The notes: generated from the letters alone by a model not told the origin. A stretch of 64,000 nucleotides of DNA from Streptomyces sp. Je 1-332 (GCF_040730185.1 NZ_CP160402.1:7378001-7442000); one strand, 5' to 3'. Shown: positions 27,842 to 37,018, numbered from the stretch's first letter. Program-made: numbers and translations.

Positions 27842-28804
27842 CTACGCGGCCACACTCAGCGACAGCGCGAAGCGCGCCCTCTCGTCCGTCCACCAGTGGG
27901 TCAGCTTCAGGTCCGACGACGCCAGTTCCGCACGCACACCCTCCTCGCGGAACTTCGCCGAGATCTCGGTGCGCATCTCCTCATGGCGTTCGAAGTCGAC
28001 CGCCAGGTCGAGTGCCGGGATCTTCACCGTCTGGGCGGCCAGGGAGCGCAGCCGCATCTCGATCCACTCGTGCTCGCTGTCCCAGACGGCCACGTGGGAG
28101 AACGCGTCGGGATCGAAGTCCGCGCCGAGCTCGCGGTTGATGACGGTCAGGACGTTCTTGTTGAAGGAGGCCGTGACGCCCGACCCGTCGTCGTACGCCG
28201 AGACGAGCACCGACTCGTCCTTCACCAGGTCCGTGCCGAGCAGCAGCGCGTCACCGGGGGAGAGCAGCGTGCGCACCGACGCCAGGAACGCCGAGCGCTC
28301 CGCGGGCAGCAGGTTGCCGATCGTGCCACCGAGGAAGGCGACGAGCCGCGGGCCCGGGGTGCCCGGCAGGGCGAGACCGCGGGTGAAGTCGGCGATCAGG
28401 GCGTGCACGTTGAGGGAGGGACGCGAGGCGATCAGGGTGTTCGCGGCGCCGGTGAGCGCGCTCTCGCTCACGTCCACCGGGACGTACGTGTGCAGCCCGG
28501 GGAGGGCGTCGATCAGGTGGCGGGTCTTCTCCGAGGAGCCCGAGCCGAGCTCGATCAGCGTGCGCGCGCCCGTCGCCCCGGCGATCTCCGCGGCGCGGGT
28601 CTGCAGGATCTCGCGCTCGGCGCGCGTCGGGTAGTACTCAGGGAGCGTGGTGATCTCGTCGAAGAGGGCGCTGCCCCGCGCGTCGTAGAACCACTTGGGC
28701 GGCAGCGTCTTGGGGGTGCGGGTGAGGCCGTGCAGGACGTCGGCGCGCAGAGCGGCGTCGGTGGCGTCGAGCGGCAGGGTGCGGGTCAGCTGGAACGGGC
28801 TCAC
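27842..28804 (-). CDS. egtD: L-histidine N-alpha-trimethyltransferase EgtD
   Basis: A 320-residue methyltransferase that makes hercynine from histidine with three SAM. Hallmarks: PPKWFYDARGSALFDEIT near the N-terminus, LIELGSGSSEKTRHLI for SAM, VAFLGGTIGNLLP, and the C-terminal EMRTEISAKF histidine-binding region. It starts at GTG 28804, whose TG overlaps the TGA of egtC. It is the last gene of egtABCD and ends 26 bases from the convergent lipoprotein gene. No egtE is present after it. Confidence 0.95.
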   Translation of the reverse strand: MSPFQLTRTLPLDATDAALRADVLHGLTRTPKTLPPKWFYDARGSALFDEITTLPEYYPTRAEREILQTRAAEIAGATGARTLIELGSGSSEKTRHLIDALPGLHTYVPVDVSESALTGAANTLIASRPSLNVHALIADFTRGLALPGTPGPRLVAFLGGTIGNLLPAERSAFLASVRTLLSPGDALLLGTDLVKDESVLVSAYDDGSGVTASFNKNVLTVINRELGADFDPDAFSHVAVWDSEHEWIEMRLRSLAAQTVKIPALDLAVDFERHEEMRTEISAKFREEGVRAELASSDLKLTHWWTDERARFALSLSVAA

Positions 28805-29556
28805 GCGGTGGGCTCCTTGAGCGGGGTCAGCAGGACATCGGTACGGCTCGCGGCGAGCAGGGTGTGGTCGGGCACCTGACGCCAGTGCGGATCGTCGTCG
28901 TGGGGCTCGGAGGCCACGACGGTGCGGCGGCCCGGCTCGGACAGATACCAGAGGGTGTCGCCCCAGGCGGTCGCCGCGATCGTCTCGCCGTTGGTGAGCA
29001 GGAGGTTGAGGCGTGATCCGGGGGCCGCCTCGGCGACCTCGGCGACGGTGTCCGCGAGGGCCTGGCCCTCGTCGTCGCCGCTGCGAAGACGGTGCAGGAC
29101 GAGCGCCCACACCAGTGCGGAGTCGCAGCGTGCCTCCATGGACAGGAGGTCGGCGGGCGGCAGGAGTCGGGACACCTGGGCCAGCGAGTGGGGCCAGCCG
29201 GTGACCGCGCCGTTGTGGCTGAACAGCCAGGTCCCGGCGGCGAACGGCGCCGCCGCCGCTTCCCCGTCCGCGCCCGCCTCGGTCGCGTCGCGCACCGCGG
29301 CCAGCACGGCGCCGGAGCGGACGACCCGGGCGAGGTCCGCGAAGGACTGGTCGCCCCAGATCGGCCCGGAGCGGCGGTAGCGCGCGGGCACCGGATCGCC
29401 GCCGGCGTACCAGCCGACGCCGAAGCCGTCGGCGTTGACCGTGCCGTAGCGCTGGTGACGGGGCGCCCACGACTGCCGGAACAAGCTGTGCACAGGGTCG
29501 ACGAGGAGCTTGCCGAGAGGTTCGTGCGGGCCCAGGAAGGCCAGGTGACGGCACAT
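28801..29556 (-). CDS. egtC: Ergothioneine biosynthesis amidohydrolase EgtC
   Basis: A 251-residue Ntn-type glutamine-amidotransferase-fold enzyme. The nucleophile is Cys2 in MCRHLAFLG, exposed after Met removal; NADGFGVGWY and WLFSHNGAV follow. It removes glutamate from the gamma-glutamyl-cysteinyl-hercynine sulfoxide made by EgtB. It overlaps egtB by one base and egtD by four, indicating tight translational coupling. Confidence 0.95.
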   Translation of the reverse strand: MCRHLAFLGPHEPLGKLLVDPVHSLFRQSWAPRHQRYGTVNADGFGVGWYAGGDPVPARYRRSGPIWGDQSFADLARVVRSGAVLAAVRDATEAGADGEAAAAPFAAGTWLFSHNGAVTGWPHSLAQVSRLLPPADLLSMEARCDSALVWALVLHRLRSGDDEGQALADTVAEVAEAAPGSRLNLLLTNGETIAATAWGDTLWYLSEPGRRTVVASEPHDDDPHWRQVPDHTLLAASRTDVLLTPLKEPTA

Positions 29557-30884
29557 CAGGAAGCCTCCGCAGGGCCCGCGTCACGGGCGGTGCGGAACCC
29601 GGAGAAGATCTGCCGCCGGATCGGGTGGTCCCAGTTGCGGAACGTGCCCCGGCAGGCCACCTCGTCCACGGAGAACGCCCCGCCGCGCAGCACCTTGTAG
29701 TCGCCGCCGAAGAAGACGTCCGAGTACTCGCGGTACGGGAAGGGGGCGAACCCCGGGTAGGGAAGGAAGTCGCTGGAGGTCCACTCCCACACGTCACCGA
29801 TCAACTGCCGTACGCCGAGCGGGGATTCGCCGGCCGGATAGCTGCCGGCGGGGGCCGGGCGCAGATGGCGCTGGCCCAGGTTCGCGCGCTCGGGCGTGGG
29901 GTCCGCGTCGCCCCACGGGTAGCGCATCGAGCGATCGGTCGCCGGGTCGTGCCGGGCGGCCTTCTCCCACTCCTCCTCGCTGGGCAGCCGCCGCCCTGCC
30001 CATCGGGCGTAGGCGTCCGCTTCGTACCAACTGACGTGCAGCACCGGCTCGTCGGGCGGCACGGCCTCGACCGTCCCGAAGTGGCGGCGCAGCCACTGAC
30101 CGCCCTCGCGGCGCCAGAACAGCGGCGCCGAGAGTCCGTTGCCGCGGACCATGTCCCAGCCCGCGGGGGCCCACCACCGCTGTTCCTCATAGCCGCCGTC
30201 GGCGATGAAGCGCTGGTAGTCGGCGTTGGTCACCGGCGTGGTGTCGATGAAGAACGGCGGCACGAGGCGGTGGTGCGCCGGACGTTCGTTGTCGAGTGCC
30301 CATGGCTCGGTGGAGGTGCCCATCGTGAACGGGCCGCCCGGTACGAGGACTTCGGCCGGGCCACGGAACAGCGGCGCGGGGGCCGGATCCGGCGCCGTCA
30401 GTACCGCGGGTCCCGAGCGGAGCTGATGGGTGATCAGCATCGTCTCGTCGTGCTGCTGTTCGTGCTGAGCGATCATGCCGAAGGCGAAGCCCGCGTCGGT
30501 CAGCGGCGAACCGCGAAACGGCGTGCTCTCCAGCACGTCGATCGCGCGCCCGCGCACCTCGGCCGCGTAGCCACGGGCCTCGGCGGGCGAGAGCAGCGGC
30601 AGGCTCGGTCGCTCGGAGCGTGGGTGCTCGAAGGCGTCGTACAGGCCGTCGATCTCGGGCCGCATGGCGTCACGGCCCGCCACCGCCCGCAGCAGCCACA
30701 TCTCCTCCTGGTTGCCGATGTGCGCCAGGTCCCAGACCAGGGGTGACATCAACGGCGAGTGCTGCGCGGTGAGTTCGGGTTCCTCGACGCACGTGGTGAG
30801 GAGCGAGGTGCGGTCCCTGGCGGCGAGCAGCGCCGCCAGGGCGCGCCGGCGAAGCGCATCGGGGTCGCTGACGGTTCCGGTCAT
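29556..30884 (-). CDS. egtB: Ergothioneine sulfoxide synthase EgtB
   Basis: A 442-residue non-haem iron enzyme. The N-terminal DinB-like domain has a His in WDLAHIGNQEE and the HEQQHDE iron-ligand motif (about residues 50 and 139-145). The C-terminal FGE-sulfatase fold holds FTMGTSTEPWALDNE, WYEADAYARWAGRRLPSEE and GGDYKVLRGGAFSVDE. It joins gamma-glutamylcysteine to hercynine with O2. Start ATG 30884 overlaps the egtA stop. Confidence 0.95.
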   Translation of the reverse strand: MTGTVSDPDALRRRALAALLAARDRTSLLTTCVEEPELTAQHSPLMSPLVWDLAHIGNQEEMWLLRAVAGRDAMRPEIDGLYDAFEHPRSERPSLPLLSPAEARGYAAEVRGRAIDVLESTPFRGSPLTDAGFAFGMIAQHEQQHDETMLITHQLRSGPAVLTAPDPAPAPLFRGPAEVLVPGGPFTMGTSTEPWALDNERPAHHRLVPPFFIDTTPVTNADYQRFIADGGYEEQRWWAPAGWDMVRGNGLSAPLFWRREGGQWLRRHFGTVEAVPPDEPVLHVSWYEADAYARWAGRRLPSEEEWEKAARHDPATDRSMRYPWGDADPTPERANLGQRHLRPAPAGSYPAGESPLGVRQLIGDVWEWTSSDFLPYPGFAPFPYREYSDVFFGGDYKVLRGGAFSVDEVACRGTFRNWDHPIRRQIFSGFRTARDAGPAEAS

Positions 30885-32215
30885 CGGAGGATGCCCTTCT
30901 CGTGCTCGTGGTCGTAGTGGTGGCCGTCCAGGTGCCCGTCGAGCAGATCGTCCGCAGGGCAGCGGCCCCGCGCGACATACCGCTCGGCGTACGCGGCCAC
31001 GGCTTCCCGCACCTCGGCGCTCGCGCCCATCCGGGGCAGCGCCTCGGCAGCAGCCGCGAAGCACGCCGCCGCTGCCTCGCGCAGCTCCGGATCGGTGAGT
31101 CCCTGCCGCGCGGCGTCCAGCCACAGTGGGCTGCGCGGCGCCGCGGGGGCGCCCGGCGGGCACGCGCGCTCGGCCAGCGGCTTCACCGTGCGGTAGGCGG
31201 TCTCGGCGGCCTGCGGGTCGTCGAACAGCGCGCTCGTCACGGCGAGCGGCACGATCCAGCCGCTGTGGCCGGGTTGGGCGTCGACCATCCGCAGCTCCAG
31301 ATGGCCCCGTGGACGTACCGGTGGGAAGAGGGTGGTCAGGTGGTAGTCGAGGTCGTCGCGGGTCGGTGGGCGCGGCCCGCCCGAGCCGGCCCAGGTGCGG
31401 AAGGTGAGCCCCTCCGGGACGGTCCAGGGCGCCTCGTGACCCTCGTCGAGGCCTCGGATGAACATGACCGGCGAGTCCAGGGCGTGCCGCGCCCAGGCCG
31501 TCCGCGGTTCGGCCTCCATCGACGGCGCCCCGGAGGTACCCGGGTCGATCGACGCCCACACGGCCTGCCGCGTGGAGCGCCAGCCGGTGGAACGGCCGTC
31601 CTGGACGGGCGAGTTGGCGAACGCGGCGACCAGCACGGGGCCGAGCAGATGCGCGAGCCGCCAGCGCCGTCCGTAGCCGAGCGGACCCGGCTCCTCGTGA
31701 CCCGCGTCCAGGCAGATCTGGACGGACGCCGTGGAGCACATCATGCGGCGGCCCGCGGGGCCGGTGCGGTCGAGGAAGCGCTCCATCGCGTCATAGCGCG
31801 GCCGGTGCAGGATGCGGGACGGCGGGCGCCAGGGATCGGCCCCGAGACCGGTGAGCGTCAGATCCAGGGCCGCGAGGCGGTCACGCACGAGGGAGAGATC
31901 GGCCGAGACGGCGGATACGCACTCCATGAGCGAGGCGGCGGGGAGCGAGCTGAGCTCCAGCTGGCCGCCTGGTTCGACGGTGATCAGGGAGTGCAGGGGC
32001 AGGGCCCGCAGCGCGGCGTAGGCCGCTTCGAGGCGGGCGGGGGACACGGGCAGATGGAGCCGGTCCGGCTCGTGGATCAGCCATTCCAGTTCGACACCGG
32101 TGACACGAGGCGGCCCGGTCTTGAAGCAGATGCCGGTGACCAGCGCCTCCGCCTCTGCCTCGGATACCGCGGTGCCGTACTCCGCGCGGTACGTCGTACA
32201 GTCGCCCTCGGGCAT
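30881..32215 (-). CDS. egtA: Glutamate-cysteine ligase EgtA
   Basis: A 444-residue GCS2-type ligase starting at ATG 32215 behind AGGAGG. Key blocks: VTGVELEWLIHEPDRLHLPV, MMCSTASVQICLDAG, and the late HLELRMVDAQPGHSGW, which binds substrate and metal. It supplies gamma-glutamylcysteine to EgtB. It is the first gene of the operon, with a promoter-overlapping dyad upstream. Streptomyces make mycothiol rather than glutathione, so the product goes to ergothioneine. Confidence 0.93.
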   Translation of the reverse strand: MPEGDCTTYRAEYGTAVSEAEAEALVTGICFKTGPPRVTGVELEWLIHEPDRLHLPVSPARLEAAYAALRALPLHSLITVEPGGQLELSSLPAASLMECVSAVSADLSLVRDRLAALDLTLTGLGADPWRPPSRILHRPRYDAMERFLDRTGPAGRRMMCSTASVQICLDAGHEEPGPLGYGRRWRLAHLLGPVLVAAFANSPVQDGRSTGWRSTRQAVWASIDPGTSGAPSMEAEPRTAWARHALDSPVMFIRGLDEGHEAPWTVPEGLTFRTWAGSGGPRPPTRDDLDYHLTTLFPPVRPRGHLELRMVDAQPGHSGWIVPLAVTSALFDDPQAAETAYRTVKPLAERACPPGAPAAPRSPLWLDAARQGLTDPELREAAAACFAAAAEALPRMGASAEVREAVAAYAERYVARGRCPADDLLDGHLDGHHYDHEHEKGILR

Positions 32216-32242
32216 GCAGGGGTCCTCCTGTCAGGTTCTGCC

Positions 32243-32273
32243 TGGTCCAGCGGTTTTTGGACCACCCGGTCAA
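32243..32273 (-). promoter_or_regulatory. Candidate egt promoter region with operator-like dyad
   Basis: On the minus strand TTGACC (32273-32268) is followed within three bases by TGGTCCA-N8-TGGACCA (32264-32243), 7-base perfect arms. The dyad covers the expected -10 zone, about 30 bases before egtA. A clear -10 hexamer is not seen. Confidence 0.4.
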
Positions 32274-32464
32274 CTCGATGTGGGATCGACCGAGTTGGCA
32301 GCGCTCGTCCCACCCAAGACCAGGTCGGCCATTCGCACAAGAGTGCCCCTGGGGTTGAGCCGATGCCAGGGAATTCTGTTGCGACGGACGACGCGAAGAG
32401 CTCACCATGCGTTCATGTGTGAGACGGGGGACGAGACGGCAGGGATCGGGTCGGGGGAGCGGAC

Positions 32465-33334
32465 ATGAGTGCGCGACTGCGTGGCATCGCGCAGCAGACC
32501 GAGGCAATCGTGGCGGCAGGGCGGTACGCCGCTCCGGGTGGCCGCGAGGTGCTGATCGCGGATGCGGTGGACGCCGCGCGCTCCGGCACGCGGATGTTCG
32601 GTCCGGCGGCCCTCGATGCGACTTCCGTGACTCCTGTGAAGCCGTCCGAGCTGATCCCCACGGTAGTCGAGGTCACGGGTGAGAGCAGCTTGGAGGCCGC
32701 GCGCCGCCTGACGGCCCGGGACGGGGGCCCTGTGGCCGTCCTGAACTTCTCCTCCGCGCGCAATCCCGGCGGCGGCTATCTGAACGGCGCCCAGGCGCAG
32801 GAGGAGGCCCTGTGCCGGGCCTCGGCGCTGTACGCGTGCGTGCGCTCGGCCCGGGAGTTCTACGACCACCACCGCGCCCACCGCGACCCCTTGTACAGCG
32901 ACCGGGTGATCCACTCCCCGGCCGTGCCGGTCTTCCGTGACGACCGTGGACAGCTCCTCGACGACGCGTACGCGGTCGGCTTCCTGACCTCGGCGGCGCC
33001 GAACGCGGGCGTCGTGCTGCGCCAGACCCCCGAGCGCGCGAAGGAACTTCCCTCCGCCCTGGCCCGGCGCGCGGAGCGGGTCCTGGAGACCGCCGTCGCC
33101 TGCGGCTACCGGCGGCTCGTGCTCGGCGCGTGGGGCTGCGGGGTCTTCCAGAACGACCCCGCCCAGGTGGCGGACGCCTTCCGGGTGCTCCTCGACGAAG
33201 GGGGCCGCTTCCACGGGTACTTCGAGCACGTCGTCTTCGGGGTGCTCGACCGCACGCGGGGCGCGGTGACGCGGGCCGCCTTCGAGGAGGCGTTCGGCGC
33301 GGGGTTCAAGGGCGCGGCTCAGCCCTCCCGCTAG
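32465..33334 (+). CDS. TIGR02452 macrodomain protein, bacterial PARG-like
   Basis: A 289-residue protein after GGGGGAGCGGAC. The macrodomain core VAVLNFSSARNPGGGY is followed by LNGAQAQEEALCRAS: the GGG-X6-QEE pattern is the catalytic signature of poly(ADP-ribose) glycohydrolases, the Glu pair acting on the ribose link. The family (TIGR02452/DUF2263) is short compared with eukaryotic PARG. It probably removes ADP-ribose from proteins or nucleic acid. No ADP-ribosyltransferase gene is nearby. Confidence 0.87.
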   Translation: MSARLRGIAQQTEAIVAAGRYAAPGGREVLIADAVDAARSGTRMFGPAALDATSVTPVKPSELIPTVVEVTGESSLEAARRLTARDGGPVAVLNFSSARNPGGGYLNGAQAQEEALCRASALYACVRSAREFYDHHRAHRDPLYSDRVIHSPAVPVFRDDRGQLLDDAYAVGFLTSAAPNAGVVLRQTPERAKELPSALARRAERVLETAVACGYRRLVLGAWGCGVFQNDPAQVADAFRVLLDEGGRFHGYFEHVVFGVLDRTRGAVTRAAFEEAFGAGFKGAAQPSR

Positions 33335-33337
33335 CGG

Positions 33338-33796
33338 TCAACGCCAGCCGTACCGCTCCTGCAACCGCCGCACGACGAGGTTGAACCGCATCCGGTCGAG
33401 CGCGCACGCCTCGCGCCGCATGCCTGCGTCGTGCACCCGCAGCACCCGGTCGATGTCCACCCACGACTCGCGCCCCTCCCGGTCCCACGGCCCGCTGCCG
33501 ATCGGCACCCACTCGCGATCGTTCGCATGCTGCTTGCTGGAGAGCTGCACGGCGAGCAGCGTGCCGCGCGCCTCTCGGGCCACGACCAGGACGGGACGGT
33601 CCTTGCCGCGCCCGTCGTTCTCCTCGTAGGGCACCCACGTCCAGACGATCTCGCCGGGGTCGGGATCACCGTCGTGGGCGGGCGCGTACGTCGTTCGTAC
33701 CTGGCCGACCTCACGCGGCTCGGCCTCGGTGGTCGCGGTGCGGCCCGTGCGGCCCGGGTGCGCGGACATCTGCGGGTCATCGGTGTTGGCAGTCAC
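33338..33796 (-). CDS. PemK/MazF-like protein with extended N-terminus, no antitoxin
   Basis: About 152 residues from GTG 33796; ATG 33769 is the alternative, giving 143. The first 60 residues are polar and unstructured. A PemK-type barrel follows: GEIVWTWVPYEENDGRGKDR, PVLVVAREARG and VQLSSKQ. MazF/PemK proteins are sequence-specific RNases, usually next to an antitoxin, but none is encoded on either side. Proteins of this length are common in Streptomyces and may be housekeeping rather than toxic. It is convergent with the PARG-like gene, four bases apart. Confidence 0.72.
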   Translation of the reverse strand: MTANTDDPQMSAHPGRTGRTATTEAEPREVGQVRTTYAPAHDGDPDPGEIVWTWVPYEENDGRGKDRPVLVVAREARGTLLAVQLSSKQHANDREWVPIGSGPWDREGRESWVDIDRVLRVHDAGMRREACALDRMRFNLVVRRLQERYGWR

Positions 33797-33886
33797 GCGG
33801 GCCACCGTAGAACCTCTTTGGCCCAACCCGCGGGGCGGGTCCGCCAGATGCCCCGCAGGCTCGCCGTGGCGGACGTCGGCCACCGC

Positions 33887-35290
33887 TCAGGCGGCCTCGG
33901 GCCACTGCTCGTACCACCGCTGGTCCGCCTCCAGTTGGGCGGCAAGGGAGATCAGCAGCGGCTCACCGCCCTCGGGCCCCAGCAGCTGCGCCCCGACCGG
34001 GAGGCCGCCGTCCGCTTTGCCCGCGGGCACGTTGACGCCGGGCCAGCCGAGGACGTTCCACGTCCACGCGTAGGGGCAGGCGGCGATCATGGCCTGGTCG
34101 GTGCGCCAGCCGCTGAGGGCGGCCATCGTGCCGATCCGGGGCGGGGGAGTGGCGGTGGTGGGCGTGAGGACGACGTCGTACGTCGAGAAGATCGCGCCCA
34201 CACGGCGGTGCAGGGCGGCCTCGGCGCGACGGGCGAGACGCAGCGGGGCGCCGCCGAGCACGCGCCCCAGACGGGCCGCCTCCTTGGTTCGCGGGTCGAG
34301 CAGGTGGGCGTCGGGGATCTCGCGGGCCCAGTCGGTGATGCCCGCAGTGGCACGTGGCACGAAGTCCAGACCGATCTGGCCGTAGCGCGGGTCGGCCTCC
34401 TCCACGTCGTGGCCGAGCGCGGCGAGCCGGTCCGCCAGGACGATGACCTTGCGGCGCACCACGGGATGCAGCCGCTTGGGGGTCGCGGTGAACGGCATGC
34501 GCAGGGAGAGGGCGATCCGCAGCCGCCCCGGCTCGCGGGTCGCCGCGTCCGTGGCGCTGATGGCCGCCGGTTGGTGCAGGTCACCGCTGTGGTTGCCGCT
34601 CGCGGCGTCGAGCAGCAGGGCCGCGTCGGCGACGGTCCTCGCGAGCGGGCCGTTGACGGTGATGCCGTTGAAGGACTCGGGCCAGGGCCACGTCGATATG
34701 CGGCCGCGCTGCGGCTTGATCCCGACCAGGTGGGTCCACGCCGCGGGGATGCGCACCGAGCCCGCGCCGTCCGAGCCGAGCGCGGCGGGGACCAGACCGG
34801 CGGCGACCGCCGCCGCCGAGCCGCCCGACGAACCGCCAGGGGTGTGCCCGGTGTGCCACGGATTGCGGGTGTCGCCGAAGCCGGGCCCCTCCGTGAAGGG
34901 CCACTGACCCAGCTCGCAGGTATTGGTCTTGCCGATGATGACGGCGCCGGCCGCCCGCAGCCGGCGCACCGACTCGGCGTCCTCCTTCTTCGGCGGGAAG
35001 TCACCCCGGCAGCCGAACGCGGTCGGCTCGCCCGCGATGTCGGTGTCGTCCTTGACGGCGAGCGGTACGCCGAGCAGTGGACGACCCGCACCGCCGGACG
35101 CCAACTCCCGGTCCGCGGCGTCGGCTTCGGCCAGCGCGGCCTCGGCCCGCACCAGCTTGAAGGCGTTCAGCACGGGCTGCGATGCCTCGATCCGCGCCAG
35201 CGTCCGCTCCGTGAGGGCGCGTGCGGACACCTCTCCGTCGGCCAGGGCCCGAGCGGTGCGCGCGAGGCCATCGGCACGGTCGACTGTCAT
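33887..35290 (-). CDS. Amidase signature family hydrolase
   Basis: A 467-residue enzyme with the Ser-cisSer-Lys machinery: lysine in GVPLAVKDDTDIAG (about 80), serine-rich HTPGGSSGGSAAAVAAG, and GSDGAGSVRIPAAW. The family cuts or transfers amide groups. The exact substrate is not clear; it lacks GatB/GatC neighbours, so it is not the tRNA amidotransferase subunit. ATG 35290 was chosen over an upstream frame start because AAAGGTG lies ahead of it. Confidence 0.88.
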   Translation of the reverse strand: MTVDRADGLARTARALADGEVSARALTERTLARIEASQPVLNAFKLVRAEAALAEADAADRELASGGAGRPLLGVPLAVKDDTDIAGEPTAFGCRGDFPPKKEDAESVRRLRAAGAVIIGKTNTCELGQWPFTEGPGFGDTRNPWHTGHTPGGSSGGSAAAVAAGLVPAALGSDGAGSVRIPAAWTHLVGIKPQRGRISTWPWPESFNGITVNGPLARTVADAALLLDAASGNHSGDLHQPAAISATDAATREPGRLRIALSLRMPFTATPKRLHPVVRRKVIVLADRLAALGHDVEEADPRYGQIGLDFVPRATAGITDWAREIPDAHLLDPRTKEAARLGRVLGGAPLRLARRAEAALHRRVGAIFSTYDVVLTPTTATPPPRIGTMAALSGWRTDQAMIAACPYAWTWNVLGWPGVNVPAGKADGGLPVGAQLLGPEGGEPLLISLAAQLEADQRWYEQWPEAA

Positions 35291-35455
35291 GTGGGGGCAC
35301 CTTTGATCGACGGACAGGTGCACGCACGCTAACCGGCGCGGCGGGAACGCGGTATGTGTCGGAGCGGGAACGCGGTACGTGTGCGGGGCAGTTCACGCCG
35401 TCCACGGCAACCGACCGGTACCGATGTGCGGGCCGGGGCCGCGCCGACGCCCGAC

Positions 35456-35469
35456 TGAGAGCGCTTCCG
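35456..35469. promoter_or_regulatory. LacI-type operator ahead of the LacI gene
   Basis: TGAGAGCGCTTCCG, centred on AGCGCT, resembles the GGAGCGCTCC-type dyad of LacI-family repressors. It lies 27-40 bases before the LacI-type gene and suggests autoregulation. Confidence 0.5.
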
Positions 35470-35495
35470 CGCCGTCTGGAAAGATGAGACCTGCC

Positions 35496-36596
35496 ATGGC
35501 GCAGATACCGAACAAGACCGCACAGCAGCAGACGCAGCCGTCCACACAACAGCAGACGCAGCAGCAGACGCAACAGGACGCGCAGCCGTCCGCGCAGTAC
35601 TCCGTGCCGACGAGCGCAGATGTGGCGCGCCTCGCGGGAGTCTCGCGCGCGACCGTCTCGTACGTCCTGAACAACACGAGCGCCGTCCGCATCAGCGAGC
35701 CCACCCGCCGCCGCGTACACGCGGCCGCCAAGGAGCTGGGCTACGTCCCGCACGCCGCCGCCCGCAGCCTGCGCGCCGGGCACACCCGTGTGGTCCTGAT
35801 GCCCACGCCGCAGATCCCGGCGGGCCCGCTCTTCAGCGAGTTCTTCAACGAGCTGCAGTGGGCGCTCAGCAGGTTCGACTACACCGTCGTGCAGTACGGC
35901 AGCCTCGGCCTGACCGGCGAGGACGCGGCACGAGCCTGGGCCGAGCTGCGGCCGGTCGCGGTCCTCGCCCCCGACGCCTCGGGGCTGGGCGCACGCGGTG
36001 TGAGCGTCCTGAAGCGCTCGGGCGCCAAGGCCGTCTTCACGATCGGCCCGCAGCGGGCCGAGGGCGCCCACGCGCTGCTCATGGACCAGCGTCTGGTGGG
36101 GCAGTGCGCCGCCAGACATCTCCTGGAGCGCGGCCGCCGGCACATCGGGGTCGTGATCCCCGAGGAACAGGGCCTCGAGCCCTTCGCCCGCCCGCGCGCC
36201 GAAGGCGTCCGCAGCGCCCTCGCACAGCACGGCACCGGCACCACGACGACCGAGCTGCCCCTCGCCTACGACGAGGAGTCCGCTGCCGGGCTCGCGGCGC
36301 GCTGGCGCACGCTGGGAGTCGACGGGGTGTTCACGTACAACGACGAGTACGCGATGCTGCTGATGCGGGCGCTGCAGGACGAAGGCATCGCCGTCCCCGA
36401 GGGGACGGCGATGATCGGCGCCGACGACTTGATGCTCGGCAGGCTCCTGCGGCCGCGGCTCAGCACGGTCCGCATCGAGCTGCCGTCGGGCCAGAAACTC
36501 GCGGAACTCGTCGACCGGGTCGTACGTGACCCGGGCATGCAGCCCGAGGTGCACGACGTGCTCGGTGCGACGGCAGTACACCGCGAGTCGAGCTGA
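35496..36596 (+). CDS. LacI-family transcriptional regulator with Gln-rich N-terminal tail
   Basis: A 366-residue regulator from ATG 35496 (ATG 35484 also possible). The first 40 residues are a Gln/Thr/Ser tail (QQQTQPSTQQQTQQQTQQ). Then come the LacI DNA-binding domain TSADVARLAGVSRATVSYVL with the hinge-helix region, and a periplasmic-binding-fold effector domain (about 90-366). The tail is absent from typical LacI proteins and is probably disordered. Target genes are not obvious: upstream is an amidase on the other strand. The operator-like site suggests autocontrol. Confidence 0.85.
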   Translation: MAQIPNKTAQQQTQPSTQQQTQQQTQQDAQPSAQYSVPTSADVARLAGVSRATVSYVLNNTSAVRISEPTRRRVHAAAKELGYVPHAAARSLRAGHTRVVLMPTPQIPAGPLFSEFFNELQWALSRFDYTVVQYGSLGLTGEDAARAWAELRPVAVLAPDASGLGARGVSVLKRSGAKAVFTIGPQRAEGAHALLMDQRLVGQCAARHLLERGRRHIGVVIPEEQGLEPFARPRAEGVRSALAQHGTGTTTTELPLAYDEESAAGLAARWRTLGVDGVFTYNDEYAMLLMRALQDEGIAVPEGTAMIGADDLMLGRLLRPRLSTVRIELPSGQKLAELVDRVVRDPGMQPEVHDVLGATAVHRESS

Positions 36597-36631
36597 CCCC
36601 TCTGATTACGGGTCTTTCCCGCTGTTCTCGC

Positions 36632-37018
36632 TTACTGCTCCTGCGCCTGGGCCTTGGCCTGCTCCTCGGCGACGGACTTGCGGACCTCGTCCATGTCCAG
36701 CTGCCTGGCCTGTCCGATGACGTCCTGGAGCGCGGCCTCCGGCAGGGCGCCGGGCTGCGCGAACACGGCCACCTGGTCGCGGACGATCATCAGCGTCGGG
36801 ATCGACTGGATGCCGAAGGCCTGAGCGAGCTCGGGCTGCGACTCCGTGTCCACCTTGCCGAAGACCATGTCGGGGTTGGCCTCGGCGGCCTTGTCGTAGA
36901 CGGGCGCGAACGACTTGCACGGACCGCACCAGTCCGCCCAGAAGTCGATCAGGACGAATTCGTTGTCCGTGACCGTCTGGTCGAAGTTCTCCTTGGTGAG
37001 CTCCACAGTCGTGCTCAT
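36632..37018 (-). CDS. trxA: Thioredoxin
   Basis: A 128-residue thioredoxin with intact active site DFWADWCGPCKSFAP and cis-Pro motif SIPTLMIV. The C-terminal extension DEVRKSVAEEQAKAQAQEQ is longer than usual and polar. It reduces protein disulfides with thioredoxin reductase, which is not encoded here; the flavoprotein reading away at 37162 may be a partner but belongs to another class. A close but broken relative is at 56689-57038. Confidence 0.95.
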   Translation of the reverse strand: MSTTVELTKENFDQTVTDNEFVLIDFWADWCGPCKSFAPVYDKAAEANPDMVFGKVDTESQPELAQAFGIQSIPTLMIVRDQVAVFAQPGALPEAALQDVIGQARQLDMDEVRKSVAEEQAKAQAQEQ

